Assembly: GCF_043290135.1 (NCBI RefSeq) | Contig: NC_134700.1 | Location: forward strand, 159,808,053 to 159,872,052 | Origin: Rhipicephalus microplus | Lineage: Eukaryota; Arthropoda; Arachnida; Ixodida; Ixodidae | Direction: 5' to 3' | DNA length: 64,000 nucleotides | In this document: piece by piece, positions 32,615 to 42,947 of the stretch | Layout: every line of letters begins with the position of its first letter | Position numbering within the stretch: position 1 is the stretch's first letter | The notes under the pieces: model-generated | Told to the model about the DNA's origin: nothing | Database searches by the model: none | The model's input: the letters and a program-made list of their open reading frames with translations, nothing else | Program-made: the position numbers and the translations under genes

Positions 32615-32845
32615 TACCGTCAGCTTCTGCTGTTCATGGGAGAGCTGTTCAAAGTGCACGGCCAGCTTCGGCAGCTAGGCATGGCTGCATTTTTTAAAGC
32701 AGTTGCCGACCACCTCGAATCAATCAAGCTCCCACCATGAGCTCTGTAGATTTTAAGCGGCAGATTGATTCGTCCATTCTTAACACTATATTCTGATTGT
32801 GAGAGGCCATACTCAAATAATCGATGTTGTGAGCTTAGCAGTATA
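32615..32845 (+). repeat. Dispersed repeat, copy 2 of a local pair
   Basis: It is similar to 31345-31650 in the same orientation. It lies just left of the hAT-like remnant and may belong to the same element. Confidence 0.6.
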
Positions 32846-33220
32846 TATCGGCATGTTGATAGATACTGCCCTTCAGAAGGTTGAAAAGGCCTTAGGCAAC
32901 GTAGCTGTAATGTGCTCTGATTAAGCTTCCCACATGCAGAAGCTTCACGAGGACTTGCAACTCTCCAACCACGAATTCAAGGTGCTTCAATTCAAAGATC
33001 GTGCCATCTACTGAACAACGCTCTGGAAGGTGGAATCAGAACTAGCTCGTTCAGCATAGTTCAAGGTTTTGTTATGCACTTTACTGCCATGTTGAAATTG
33101 TCACGGGAGCTCCTTCGAAAGTTTGATTTTGTGTGCTTGTGCGCGTATTACCGTCAAGTCGCCTAAAACTGTACGTTCGTCAAGGGCTGGTTCTTTTTTT
33201 AAGAAGCTCTAGAATATATT

Positions 33221-34018
33221 TTGGACTACTGGCGTGCCATTTTGTCTTTCTTGAGAAGTGACGAATCCAAAGGGAAAACGTGGGAGAAGCTCGAAAGTTT
33301 TGTTTCATTGCTTGAAGCTGTGCACGACGTTCTCGTTAAGATGAAGTTTCTGAAATCCAATACGCGTGCCGGTATCTCAATCTTCAAGAAACTTGAGACA
33401 CATAGTACCCTGGTACACCAAGTTTATCCCATAGTGGGGGTTCGTTTGCACGCACTCATCAGTCAATGGTGGGATCCAATCGAGGTCTTCACATCAGTTG
33501 TCCCAACTCTGTTGGCCATCCTTGACGAGAATCGATGCTTCACAACTGTTGCAGACGTCCTAACGCATACTAAGCTGCTGTCACCGAACAGTGTAAACAG
33601 ACATTGAAGAGAAAACTGTGCAATCAACTCTAGTACCCCAAAGAATCATTTTGCTAGTGCGTTGAAATTATGAACCACATTGCGAGGCATCAGCTTCCTT
33701 GCGCGTTCGAGACCAATGCGCCTTTTTAATGATTGCTTCTAGAAACTGACCCCTTGAACCAGCTATTGAGTGATTTTACGAACTATCAGTGCTATTAAAT
33801 ACGTTACATAATTGAACCTTTGTTGTTTTGGAGACATCAGAATATCCATTGGTCAGTGCTTTCACGCTCCACGCTGCGTCTTCTGGCACTTCCTGCTTCT
33901 AGCGCTAACATTGAAAGGGCATTTTTCAAAGCTGAGAGTCATCAATGAATGACGCACGCTTCCATCACTGACAGCGATCTCGTAAAGAACCATTGCGTGT
34001 TTTACAATAAGTTTTAAG
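33221..34018 (+). pseudogene. hAT-like transposase remnant
   Basis: The best evidence is at 33864-34018, which reads LRLLALPASSANIERAFF and, after a stop, SDLVKNHCVFYNKF. LALPxSSAxxER with following Phe is the hallmark of the C-terminal dimerisation region of hAT transposases. Upstream, an open frame 33221-33607 (128 codons) with EVFTSVVPTLLAIL could be the middle of the same protein, but that link is only positional. No terminal inverted repeats or 8-bp duplications were found. hAT transposases move DNA by cut and paste; this one is dead. Confidence 0.5.
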
Positions 34019-34348
34019 CTAACGTTGGTATGCGATAAATGAAGGTGTTCAGCGTTCAGGTATTTAGCTCGTGCGTATGTGTTTTAACGTGATAGCGCTA
34101 AAGAGCTTGTTTCAGAAACATTCCGGTGTCGGTGTCGTTGTCTGTGGCCAAAAAACATTATCGTCTACGTGACTGAAAAAGAAGAACAATGCAAATAAAA
34201 TAAATAAATGGTAAAAAATCCTGAAGCAAAGTGGGGACCAAACCAGGGCTGTTTGAATTCAAGTGGGGATCGAACCCGGGTCATTTACGTGGCACACAGC
34301 CACGCCTCTTTTTCTTTTTCTTTTGCTTTCAGCTTGGAAAACCAGTGA
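34019..34348. other. No gene recognised
   Basis: AT-rich sequence. A near-repeat occurs at 34228-34275, where a GTGGGGA(C/T)C(A/G)AACC phrase appears twice. Confidence 0.45.
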
Positions 34349-34390
34349 AAAGCTGCTTTCTCTGCTTCAAAATGCAGAGAAAGCAGCTTT
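34349..34390. repeat. Perfect 17-bp inverted repeat (hairpin)
   Basis: AAAGCTGCTTTCTCTGC at 34349-34365 and its exact complement at 34374-34390 flank an 8-base loop. It is not followed by a T-run in either direction, so it is not an obvious terminator; the role is unknown. Confidence 0.9.
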
Positions 34391-34885
34391 CATGCTTCAG
34401 AAACACACGCTTCCTGTACACATGCTTCACAATGCAACATAAAATATTGCAGTATTAATGCATGGTACAAGGGTTCATTGCCAACCGGCATCAGAATATC
34501 CGTGGTCCAAAGCCGGTACCCCACTACAAAAGGCACACAGGCTACTGCGCCTATTCGCTTAAGGCCACACAGTGGGTAACTGGTAAAGTATGTCTACCTC
34601 ATATTCTGTGTAAAGTATAGCCGTACTTTTTACTCCATAGATTCTTGCTAACAGAGTGTATACGTCTTCTGCGTGTTCTCAGGGGGAAGCCGTCTGCACC
34701 GATGAATTTCACCATCACTTTGCCTCCCAGTACTGTCCGGGGTCCGGACTTTCATAAACCCGCAGGCTCACCCTCATGCGGGCCAGTGGCAAGTCTGTGG
34801 ACAGTGCTCTTCGCCACCGCAACAGTGCTGGCATTTGTGTTGTGACTCTTCATTATTCTTGTTCACGCTAGGTGGGCTACAAACA
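34391..34885. other. No gene recognised
   Basis: The first 50 bases carry three degenerate CATGCTTCA-type phrases. The rest shows no domain that I recognise. Confidence 0.45.
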
Positions 34886-35165
34886 TTACCCCATTTAGGA
34901 AGCGAATTATGAATGCAATATATTGAATGCAATTTAAAGTGCATGGACTGAAAATATTTATTGCATGTAATACATTTATTGCGTTCACTGCTTTGAACAT
35001 TTCGTGCTTCCATTCTAATGTATTACCACATTTAGGAAACGAGTTGTGAATGCAATAAATTGAATGCAATTCTAGAGTGCGTGCACCGAAATATTTATTT
35101 ATTGTATGTTATATATTAATTGTGTTCACTGCTTTGCACATTTCAAGCTTCAATTTTAATGTATT
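34886..35165 (+). repeat. Tandem duplication, unit about 137 bp
   Basis: CATTTAGGAAGCGAATTATG at 34892 recurs at 35029 as CATTTAGGAAACGAGTTGTG, and similarity continues through GAATGCAAT...TTCACTGCTTTG...CACATTT. The copies are roughly 80 to 85 percent alike by eye. Confidence 0.85.
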
Positions 35166-35344
35166 TCAATATCGATTTCAACGGTGCTGATCATAGCGCA
35201 TCTTGCACTTATCAGTGAGGAAAAGCTTTGTTTGCATCTTTGTCTTATATTTATCCAATCGCTATAGTATTTCCTCGTTTATTTATTGTTTGTATTATAA
35301 AGGGGATTTATTGCACTCGACCTGTTGGCTGATCGCGCACAGTT

Positions 35345-35626
35345 CCGAGCACAGTCCGCTAGCTCGCCTTATTAATTCACGGCCCAATCTACAAAAACAA
35401 GAAAACATAAACTCAACAGCCCGAGATGGCGGCGTCCACAAGTCTTAGGTAAAATAGTCTACATTTCTGTCTCTTGGGGACAGGACATTTGACTGAAGAA
35501 TGCAGAGTTTGAGATCCTCGAGGTTGTATTTCGCTGCATTAAAATGCTGTGCTACTGCTTTCGGTATTTTTTTTGCCGTGTCCGCGCGATGGCCGTTACC
35601 TAAGAGCACATTACCGAACATTAACA
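35345..35626 (-). pseudogene. Penelope-like or GIY-YIG LINE 3' fragment, copy 1
   Basis: The minus frame 35627-35445 contains GHRADTAKKIPKAVAQHFN and LEDLKLCILQSN. The order HRxD, then PVAxHFN, then DLxLxIL is typical of the end of GIY-YIG nuclease domains in Penelope-like elements. The fragment includes part of the 3' UTR at 35345-35444. It is duplicated at 35745-35935, about 392 bases away. Confidence 0.55.
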
Positions 35627-35662
35627 TGGTATGGGTGATTTAACGTCCCAAAACCATGGTAA
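35627..35662 (-). mobile_element. Ruka-type SINE 3' fragment
   Basis: GGGTGATTTAACGTCCCAAA and following CCATGG match, in reverse complement, the 3' part of the SINE at 39821-40055. Confidence 0.55.
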
Positions 35663-35744
35663 TTTTTGTGTTTTGGATCTTTAACAACTAAACGAGACGT
35701 GTTACAGTAGACGCTTACACATGAAAACAGTTGAGTTAGTGCAT

Positions 35745-35935
35745 ATGATGTTTCATGATCTTATTCATTCACGGCACAATCTACAAACACAAGAAAGCAT
35801 CAACCTGACAACCCAAGATGGTGGTGCCCACAAGTATTTGGTAAAATAGTCTATACTTTCTGTTTATTGCGGACCAGAAGTTTGACTAAAGATTGCAGAG
35901 CTTGAGATTGTCGAGATCCTGGCGACTTACTCATC
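35745..35935 (-). pseudogene. Penelope-like 3' fragment, copy 2
   Basis: It repeats copy 1 (CACGGCACAATCTACAAACA against CACGGCCCAATCTACAAAAA, and GGTAAAATAGTCTA in both). It lies directly next to the integrase fragment, whose frame runs into it out of phase. Confidence 0.55.
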
Positions 35936-35939
35936 TTCA

Positions 35940-36480
35940 GGGTTTGTGGAACCATAAAACGGCTTGAGCCTTCAAACGTGTACGACCTCACAGTTACGAC
36001 GTTGCATATCAGAAAAGGGTGTGAGAGGCTCGATGAGGTAGTTGACCGAGGAAGTCTTTTCGAGAACGCGGAAAGGCCCATCTTACTTCGGAAGAAGTTT
36101 GGAAGAGAGAGGCACCCAGTGTGCAATGCGGCACTGACAGCCACAGGAGGGAACTGGGCCGGAAAGCGGGAGTCGAGTTGCAGGCATTGTGAATGGCTTC
36201 CTGGCGGTTCTGGTCGTCTGAAATAGCGACGGATCAACTGGCGACATTCCTCGGTGTGCCTGCTGACGTCCAATATAGGCGGGCACTCGGAGGCGTCTGG
36301 TCGATAGGACAGAATGGTGTCAATCGTATGCGACGGGCCACGGCTGTAAAGGAGGTAAAAGAGGGAAAACCCGGTTGTGACTTGCGTCGTAGTTTTATAC
36401 GCGTAGGTCATGAACGGCAGAACCAGGTCCCAATTAAGACTGATCAGCCTTGTGTACACTCACCTCTCGGGCAATATCCC
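35940..36480 (-). pseudogene. pol: gypsy6 integrase, C-terminal fragment
   Basis: The minus frame from about 36459 reads LNWDLVLPFMTYAYKTTTQ, TGFSLFYLLYSRGPSHTID and ILSYRPDASECPPI, a pattern from the end of the integrase core of arthropod Ty3/gypsy elements (the NWD...VTFAYN and TGFSPFxLLYGREP blocks). The catalytic residues lie upstream and are absent. Homology ends near 35940; the 30 or so codons that follow in the same open frame belong to a Penelope-like fragment and are not integrase. No LTR was found beside it. Confidence 0.78.
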
Positions 36481-37296
36481 AGTCGGCGCGTAGCATTTCG
36501 ATAGCGCAGCATTTCATTTCAGTAGCGTATTACGTAACAACAGTGGTAAGATGATTCAGCGCACCACAATAAACAGCAATCACAACCACATAACGATTAC
36601 ACATTCACAAAAAACCACTACACCCACGAGGGTCAGCTTGCCGAGAACATAATGCTGCGATTGATACAGCTTGAGCGCGAGCACTTTTTTTAAGAGAGGG
36701 GGCTTACACATTTGCTTATTTTTATGCTATATAAATAATACTACTTTGCTCCTGATGTAGTCACCATAGTTTTCACGAACAGTTACACTAAAGTAAACTG
36801 TTAACAGCTGATTTAGTTAGGGAACTATATCTTTGCGCGCATGCTGACCCTTTCTTCGAGGCCACCACTGAACCGGAAAGTTCCATTAGGGTAAACCTTG
36901 CTCCGTGTGGCCTAAGCGTTGCTCCTTTAGTTTGCACACGGCACCCTCGTCTTGCCGTTAATTCCTCCGTGGGCTAACTGTTGGTTGTGGGGACGAAATG
37001 CAGCACTTACCACCATTTCTCTCACATTTCGTTTCTTTGCAGCTTAGATTACATGCGAATTTCACGCGTTCCTGAATGTCCATCTTGATTCGTGACTGAA
37101 GAGGCTAAGGGGGAAGCCTTCAATATGTTTTATGTTCATGTCCATTCATTCCTCCGTCCACGCCCTAGCACGGTGCGAGGCGGCCACCGGGGCGTGGCAA
37201 CAGATGTCTGTTGCGTCTCGCATAGCACCGTAAACTCCGACACATATGCAGCGTTTTAAATGCGAAGCACTTCTTAGCGAACTTCAGTGACTTCGA
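36481..37296. other. No gene recognised
   Basis: Sequence without identifiable motifs. Near 37255 the phrase TTTTAAATGCGAAGCACTTC resembles a short motif common in tick repeats, by memory only. Confidence 0.45.
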
Positions 37297-37451
<155 letters not shown>

Positions 37452-37496
37452 CCGCCTTTTATCTATCTATGTGGCCACCTTTAAGCTCTCCTGGAT

Positions 37497-37745
37497 GTTT
37501 GGATAATGGCATCGATACCAAACTTGGTATGGCATAGCATGACTGTATGACGAGCATTTTTGACTAGTCATAACATGAAAATCATGACATGTATGTCTTG
37601 AATGTTATGATTTACATTTCATGGTCTTGCTCCACTTGCGGAGGTTACGTTCACATGGCATGTTGCAAAACTGGTATGGTATGACATGATTGCATGGCGA
37701 ACACAAGCGACAGACCCTTACAAGAACATCATGACATTCGTGTCA
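37497..37745 (+). repeat. Dispersed repeat R, copy 3
   Basis: It begins GGCATCGATACCAAACTTGG and matches copies 1 and 2. It runs without a break into the 147-bp satellite, so R and the satellite seem to be parts of one larger repeat. Confidence 0.7.
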
Positions 37746-38345
37746 TGTAACAACATGACTACATGTTATGCTCATGATGCACTCACGGCCATTTCGTTAG
37801 CGTCGCATATACGAAATTTTGTATACGGTACGTGAATGGATGACGAAGGTATGTGACTAGTGCGAACATGATAATCGTGAGATGCATGTCATATAACAAC
37901 ATGACTACGTGCCACGCTCATGATGCGCTGGCGGCCGTTTCGTTACCTTCACTTATACCCAATTTGGTGAAACAGGATTTCATGGATGACGAAGGTATGA
38001 GACTGGTGCAAACCTGATTAACATGACATGCATGCCATGTAACAACATGACTACATGCCACGCTCATGACACGCTTGCGGAAATTTCGTTAGCGTCACAT
38101 ATACTAAATTTGGTGTTACGGTACGTGAACGGACGACATAGGTAAATAACACATCCAAACATGCTAATCACGACATGCATGTCATATAACAACCTGACTA
38201 CAAGCCACACACTTGATGCGATCACGGCAGTTTCACTAGCTTCACATATGCCAAATTTGGTATTATGTGACGTCAATGGATGACGAAGGTATGCGACTGG
38301 AGCAAACATGATAATCACGAGATGCGTGCCATGTGACAACATGGC
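37746..38345 (+). repeat. Satellite, about 147-bp unit, four copies
   Basis: The marker GCGGC(C/A)GTTTCG-like block occurs at 37785, 37931, 38077 and 38224, a spacing of 146, 146 and 147 bases. Each unit also has ATATAC(C)AAATTT, a GGATGACGAAGGTA-like block, and ACATGACTACATGCCA-type phrases. Confidence 0.92.
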
Positions 38346-38734
38346 TACATGCCACAGTCAAGGCACCAATACACTTCCACATGACACCGCGCACGTGCGC
38401 GCTAGCGTTCGTTTCGTCGCGTCACGTCGGCGTTGCCACGCCAGTCGCCAGTTCTGCCATATACTCAGAGGCACGCGCAGCGCTGCGTTGCTTCGACGCA
38501 TGCGTGTTTCAGTGCGTCTGGCGTCTCTCCGTCACAATAGAGGCAGACGAATTGCTGTCTGGGTAACGTAGTGGGTGGGAAATGCAGCGTGTCGCATTTC
38601 ACGCCGGTTGGCGTCGGCCCATGCCAACAGACGCTGGTCGCGCCTGCCGTGAGACTATAGAGTACTCATGTTATGCTAACGTATAGCGTCACTGTGCCCA
38701 GCGAGCGCGTCAATGTTACGTTGGAGTATAATGT
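38346..38734. other. GC-rich block interrupting the satellite
   Basis: About 390 bases, CpG-rich (for example CGCGCACGTGCGCGCTAGCG), separate two satellite blocks. The flanking satellite phase is about 529 bases (38224 to 38753), not a multiple of 147, so this is an insertion or replacement. No terminal repeats seen. Confidence 0.6.
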
Positions 38735-39010
38735 GCCTTTCATGGTGCATTCGCGGCAGTTTCGCTAGCTCAACATATACCAAATTTTGTGTTACGTGAC
38801 GTAAATGTATGACGAAGGTACATGACTGGTGCTAACATGATAATCATAACACGCTTGTCATGTAAGAACATGACAACATACCACATTCATAAAGTGCTCG
38901 CGGCCGTTTCGCAGGGTTCACATATACTAAATTTGGGATCACGTGACGTAAATAGATGACGAAGGTAAACACATCCAAACATGATAAGCATGACACGGAA
39001 GTCGTGTACG
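38735..39010 (+). repeat. Satellite, about 147-bp unit, two more copies
   Basis: Markers lie at 38753 and 38901, 148 bases apart, same orientation as the left block. The array stops near 39010. Confidence 0.88.
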
Positions 39011-39803
39011 GCATAATTTACCTCCACTTCATAATTTTGAGGTGATTTTAAAGTGGCATATCAACCTTCTTCATTCGTACTTAGCATATCATCGATTCCC
39101 ACTATACGTGCAATCTGCCAATTTTTTCCCTGTGTTTTCATGGCGTTTCGTACGCTTGCGTCACTCGGTGTCGACGCTGCCGGTGACGGTGGCCACTTCT
39201 AAATGATTCATATATTTGCAGCAAGTTACGCTGGCAGTTTACACTGACGGCGTAACTTCCATAGACGTCCATATATTCAGTAGTTGGCGGCTCGTTGCCA
39301 CTATCACCATCTACATTTGGAGGGGCAACTAACAGCAAAAAAAATATTCAATTGTGATGTTACAACCGCTAGCCACGTCGCGCATTAGCCCTATATGGCA
39401 CCAAAATGAAACTTTTCTTAATTGCTTACCTGCTATATACTTGCAGTATGCAAAAATTACGTACTTGCAGTATGCCCAAAAAACCTTGCAGAGACAATTG
39501 TGAGAGCAATGTTCACAGACACCATAGCATAATAGTTCGAAAACTCATGTTGCCCAATCGTTGAAAACCACTGCAGCGAGACCGCCGTTCTGAAAATATA
39601 GCTTCGGCAGCCGTAGAGAACAGCGTCTTGTTGTTTAGCCTATCGCGCTCACCTTCACCAAAAGCGAGGGCACGCCGGCCGTGCACAAGCGAAAGCACTC
39701 GACAGTCACAAGAGCGGCTATCTACCCAGTCTGTGAGCTAGATGAGCTATGAAATGCACATAAAGAATGAGTAAACTTTTGAAGGTACGTACGAAACCAC
39801 CAC
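39011..39803. other. No gene recognised
   Basis: No recognisable coding frame or repeat unit; a small local duplication of ACTTGCAGTATGC occurs near 39440-39475. Confidence 0.45.
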
Positions 39804-39820
39804 GAAAAACAGAGCGATGC

Positions 39821-40055
39821 CCCGCCGTGGTCGTGTACTGGCTAAGGTACTCGGCCGCTGGCCCGCAGGTCACGAGATCAAATCCCGGCTGTGGCGGCTG
39901 CATTTCCGATGGAGGCGGAAATATTGTAGGCCCGTGTGCTCAGATTTGGGTGCACGTTAAATAACCCCAGGTGGTCGAAATTTCCGGAGCCCTCCACTAC
40001 GGCGTCCCTCAGACACATATGGTGGTTTTGGGACGTTAAACCCCACATATCAGTC
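39821..40055 (+). mobile_element. tRNA-derived SINE of the tick Ruka type
   Basis: The element begins CCCGCCGTGG with a tRNA-like head: TGGCTAAGGTACTCGG resembles an A box and GAGATCAAATCCC a mutated B box of an RNA polymerase III promoter. The tail holds GGAGGCGGAAAT, CAGATTTGGGTGCACGTTAA and TTTTGGGACGTTAAACCCCA, which I recall as the Ruka consensus. A 17-base target duplication with two mismatches flanks it (39804-39820 and 40056-40072). It needs LINE enzymes in trans to move. Confidence 0.93.
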
Positions 40056-40072
40056 GAAAAAGAGAGCGACGC

Positions 40073-40925
40073 CTCGTTGACCTGGTAATGCGCCGAACCA
40101 AACACGCCGAACTAAACGCAAGTTCTGATAGCATATCACAGCCTGGATAAGCCCCCAAAACTGTTGGCCTATGATTCACCTCCAGCAACATGGAAAGTGC
40201 CGAGGCCAGCGCCGGCGCAGCGTCACACAATGTATCGAAGAGAATGAACCCGAGACCTCGCAAAGCAGTGTGCAGAGTCCATCAATGCAGCAATAAGAAA
40301 TATTCCTGAATATAGTTTTCATGTCTCATTTGCCCTTCTGAGGTGAAGGAAACAAATCAGAGTGCCAACAAAAAGTTCTGATGATGACGATGATGATGAT
40401 CTTTTGCCGTTCTCTTTATACCAGGTCGTTGCGTGTGTTGCAGTTTGCCAATAAAAAAGTGGAAGTATAAAAACTCCAGCTAACATAAAAAAACGTTTTT
40501 TCTACAAGCAGTGCAACCTGTTGAGAATAAAAATAACCAGAAACTCGCAATATACAGCCTCTGAGCATGAAAGTTGCCCATCTTTGAGGCCACATATTCA
40601 GGCAATTCACTCAGGCATGCTAACTCTACGGCGCTCGAGAACTGTTCGAATAATTTCCGAGCGTTTCCTGTCGAAGCTTCTGTGGAACAAGCTAAGTCAA
40701 ATACAAGCATCAGTTGAGAATTTTCAGATCACACAGAGCATGACCATGACCTAATAGATAGGAGGTGGGTGGCAGCCATTTTGTCAGGAGCAACGGTGCT
40801 GTTACGTAGCGGAAGTAGCTGGCAACCATGCGCTCATTGGTTCTCCAATTGTCGGTTCGCTTCCGGCGTCGGAGCCAATGCTGATAATATCTGAATTGTC
40901 CAGAAGGGGACGTTTCGGTCACCAC
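40073..40925. other. No gene recognised
   Basis: Short frames on both strands without domains. A GATGATGACGATGATGAT run occurs at 40380-40400. Confidence 0.45.
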
Positions 40926-41223
40926 TGTTGTGTCGGCGGGTGGCGTCTGAACGACGGCTAGGGGACCGAAGACTGGACGCGGAACTCGGCGCACGCCGGC
41001 AATCGGCCCACCGACAAGAATGAGTCAAACGAACTCCACGGAAGCCCAACAACGACTCGGCTGACCAGCAGCCGTTTATTAAAACCACACCACGAATCGG
41101 CGCGTACACACGTATTTGGCTACTGACAATCACGTGTGCCGGTCTGCAATGACATCTGTATATAGAGCACACAACACAACAAACAGTGCACATCTTTCTC
41201 AAGGATGGCGCCACAACACCACA
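40926..41223 (-). repeat. gypsy3 3' LTR (298 bp)
   Basis: On the plus strand it reads TGTTGTGTCGG to ACAACACCACA; minus orientation starts TGTGGTGTTGTGGCGCC. It matches the gypsy4 3' LTR (55690-55993). The adjacent GACGGGGGTGATGA (minus, 41224-41237) is the polypurine tract. Confidence 0.92.
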
Positions 41224-41417
41224 TCATCACCCCCGTCAATAAAAACAGTCATCACAGTCCCGTGAGTGTTCACACATCCAACTAAATTCACAGCAACAGC
41301 GAGATGAATGATCTGTCCGCACAATCCTGAATGCCACCACAAAACACAAGATCGTTTCCCGATCATGCAAAACAACACACACTACAATACCACAGTTAAT
41401 CTCCATGATGTTCGCAC

Positions 41418-41660
41418 TTAATTCACAAAGTCTTTAAACCACTCTGGGCGCTTTGTCTCATGGCGCAGACGCGAAGAAGCCGCAAAAGAACTTCGTGGAT
41501 CGTGACCATTTTTGTTCGGCTTCGAAAACCCCGTCGCCCCTTCATCTTTCCCCTCTCCAGGATTGACATGATATTGAACAGTTATCGAGGGTTGCCCAAC
41601 AGGGTCCTCTTGGCATCCCAACGTTCCCTGAGGAACCACTGATTCACACCTTTCATTAAC
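41418..41660 (-). pseudogene. gypsy3 C-terminal Pol tail
   Basis: The frame reads QGTLGCQEDPVGQPSITVQ and ends RHETKRPEWFKDFVN, nearly the same as the gypsy4 frame at 55199-55495. It lies between integrase and LTR. It is probably the end of Pol or a small separate product; the basic, Trp-containing end has no known function. It does not look like an envelope protein (no signal or membrane segment). Confidence 0.7.
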
Positions 41661-41833
41661 CGAGAGCTCTCACAGTTGAGAGTCTGTCTGAAGATGGGGG
41701 GGGGTGGCAACTAGAGCAGGTGAACTAGGGGGCTGACTATCACAACTGTCTATGTTAGAATAATAGTAAATTTGTTCTTCAGATGGCGTAGGACGAGCCG
41801 CCTTCTCAAAGGAACCCTCAATTTGGAAGTATT

Positions 41834-42836
41834 TCACTTCTCGCCGTCACTTAGCTGAAAGTGAAAGGCGCTACCTGAGCCTATGAGGCTTGCTACACTT
41901 ATCATTTCCTTCCTATGGAACCTTATTTTAACGAAGTCTCCTACCTTTACGCGGTGTTTCTGCGCACCTTTCCTTCTATCAAAATATTCTTTACTATTTC
42001 GCTGTTTTAGCGAGACTCTGTTACGGACTAGAGGCAAAACAGCGTGTAATGCTGATACCTGAGGACGGATCCTAAAGTTGTTAATGTCTATTTCAGAGCG
42101 AGGTGGAGGGTCATGCAGAAAAAAAGCTGGCGAAAGACCTGTCACCACATGTGGAATGACTCTGTATGAACTCAAAAATTCTGTGTTGCTTTTTGCTCGA
42201 TCTTTCCCTTCCTGTCTAGCTACCTGTAAATGTTTGCTATTCAGGCGTTCTATTTGACCATTGGACTGCGGATAATAATTTGACGAGAACACGTGGCGAA
42301 TGCCTTCTTTCTTAAGCTAGTTCTCAAACTGCTGTGACACAAACTGAAGACCATTGTCGGTAACTAATAACCCTGGTAGCCCTTCGCGGCTCAATGACAA
42401 GTCCAACAACTTAATGACGTCCTCTACTGATATTGTATTCGTTCCAAGAACCTCGGACCACTTAGAATAGTAATCCACCAATGTCACGAGATACCTCGGA
42501 AGACAAATCTAATGGGCCAACAATACCCATACCCAACTTTTTCCATGCCCCATCTGGCCATTCGACTGGCTCCAACGGCTCCACGCAAGGCTTGGCAGAC
42601 TTATCTGCCAGCTCACAGACATAACAATGTTTTACATACTGCTCTACAGAATGGTCCATTTGCGGCCACCAATATCTATCACGGAGGAGTTGTTTAGTGC
42701 GTACTATTCCTTGACGATTTTTATGTGCGAACTGCATAAAAGTAGGCATAAAGACATTGGAAATGACTTCACGGTCACCACGCATAAGTAACCCGTCTAC
42801 AAAGGCGAGATCATTTTTAACATGAAAATATGCCAT
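41834..42836 (-). pseudogene. pol: gypsy3 integrase
   Basis: The zinc domain (frame 42836-42462) reads FAHKNRQGIVRTKQLLRD and KHCYVCELADKS; Arg replaces the second His of the usual His-x3-His, while Cys-x2-Cys is kept. A stretch in another phase near 42330 keeps the second core Asp (VTDNGLQFVSQQ). The frame 42292-41834 has YYPQSNGQIERLNSK with the catalytic Glu and the C-terminal region FVKIRFHRKEM. Stops and shifts separate the three parts. Confidence 0.88.
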
Positions 42837-42947
42837 TTAGTCAATATTTGGTTTCTTTGATGGCCAACCCTTGGATACATGCTCACACACTTTTTGTAAC
42901 GTCTCATCCGTACTCGTTGTAAGCTGCACACTTTCTTTATCGACTAC

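Noticed and set aside
35851..35935. C-terminal end of the integrase frame
   Set aside because: These codons are an out-of-phase reading of a Penelope-like fragment that also occurs at 35345-35626.
37746..39010. Possible CRISPR-like array
   Set aside because: Units are contiguous tandem satellite copies of about 147 bp with no unique spacers, in a eukaryotic setting.
39821..39900. tRNA gene
   Set aside because: The tRNA-like head belongs to a SINE with body, tail and target duplication; the B box is mutated and no cloverleaf is complete.
40834..41214. 126-codon frame with a counterpart at 55699-56328
   Set aside because: Both are readings through the LTRs of gypsy3 and gypsy4; similarity reflects the LTR, not a gene.
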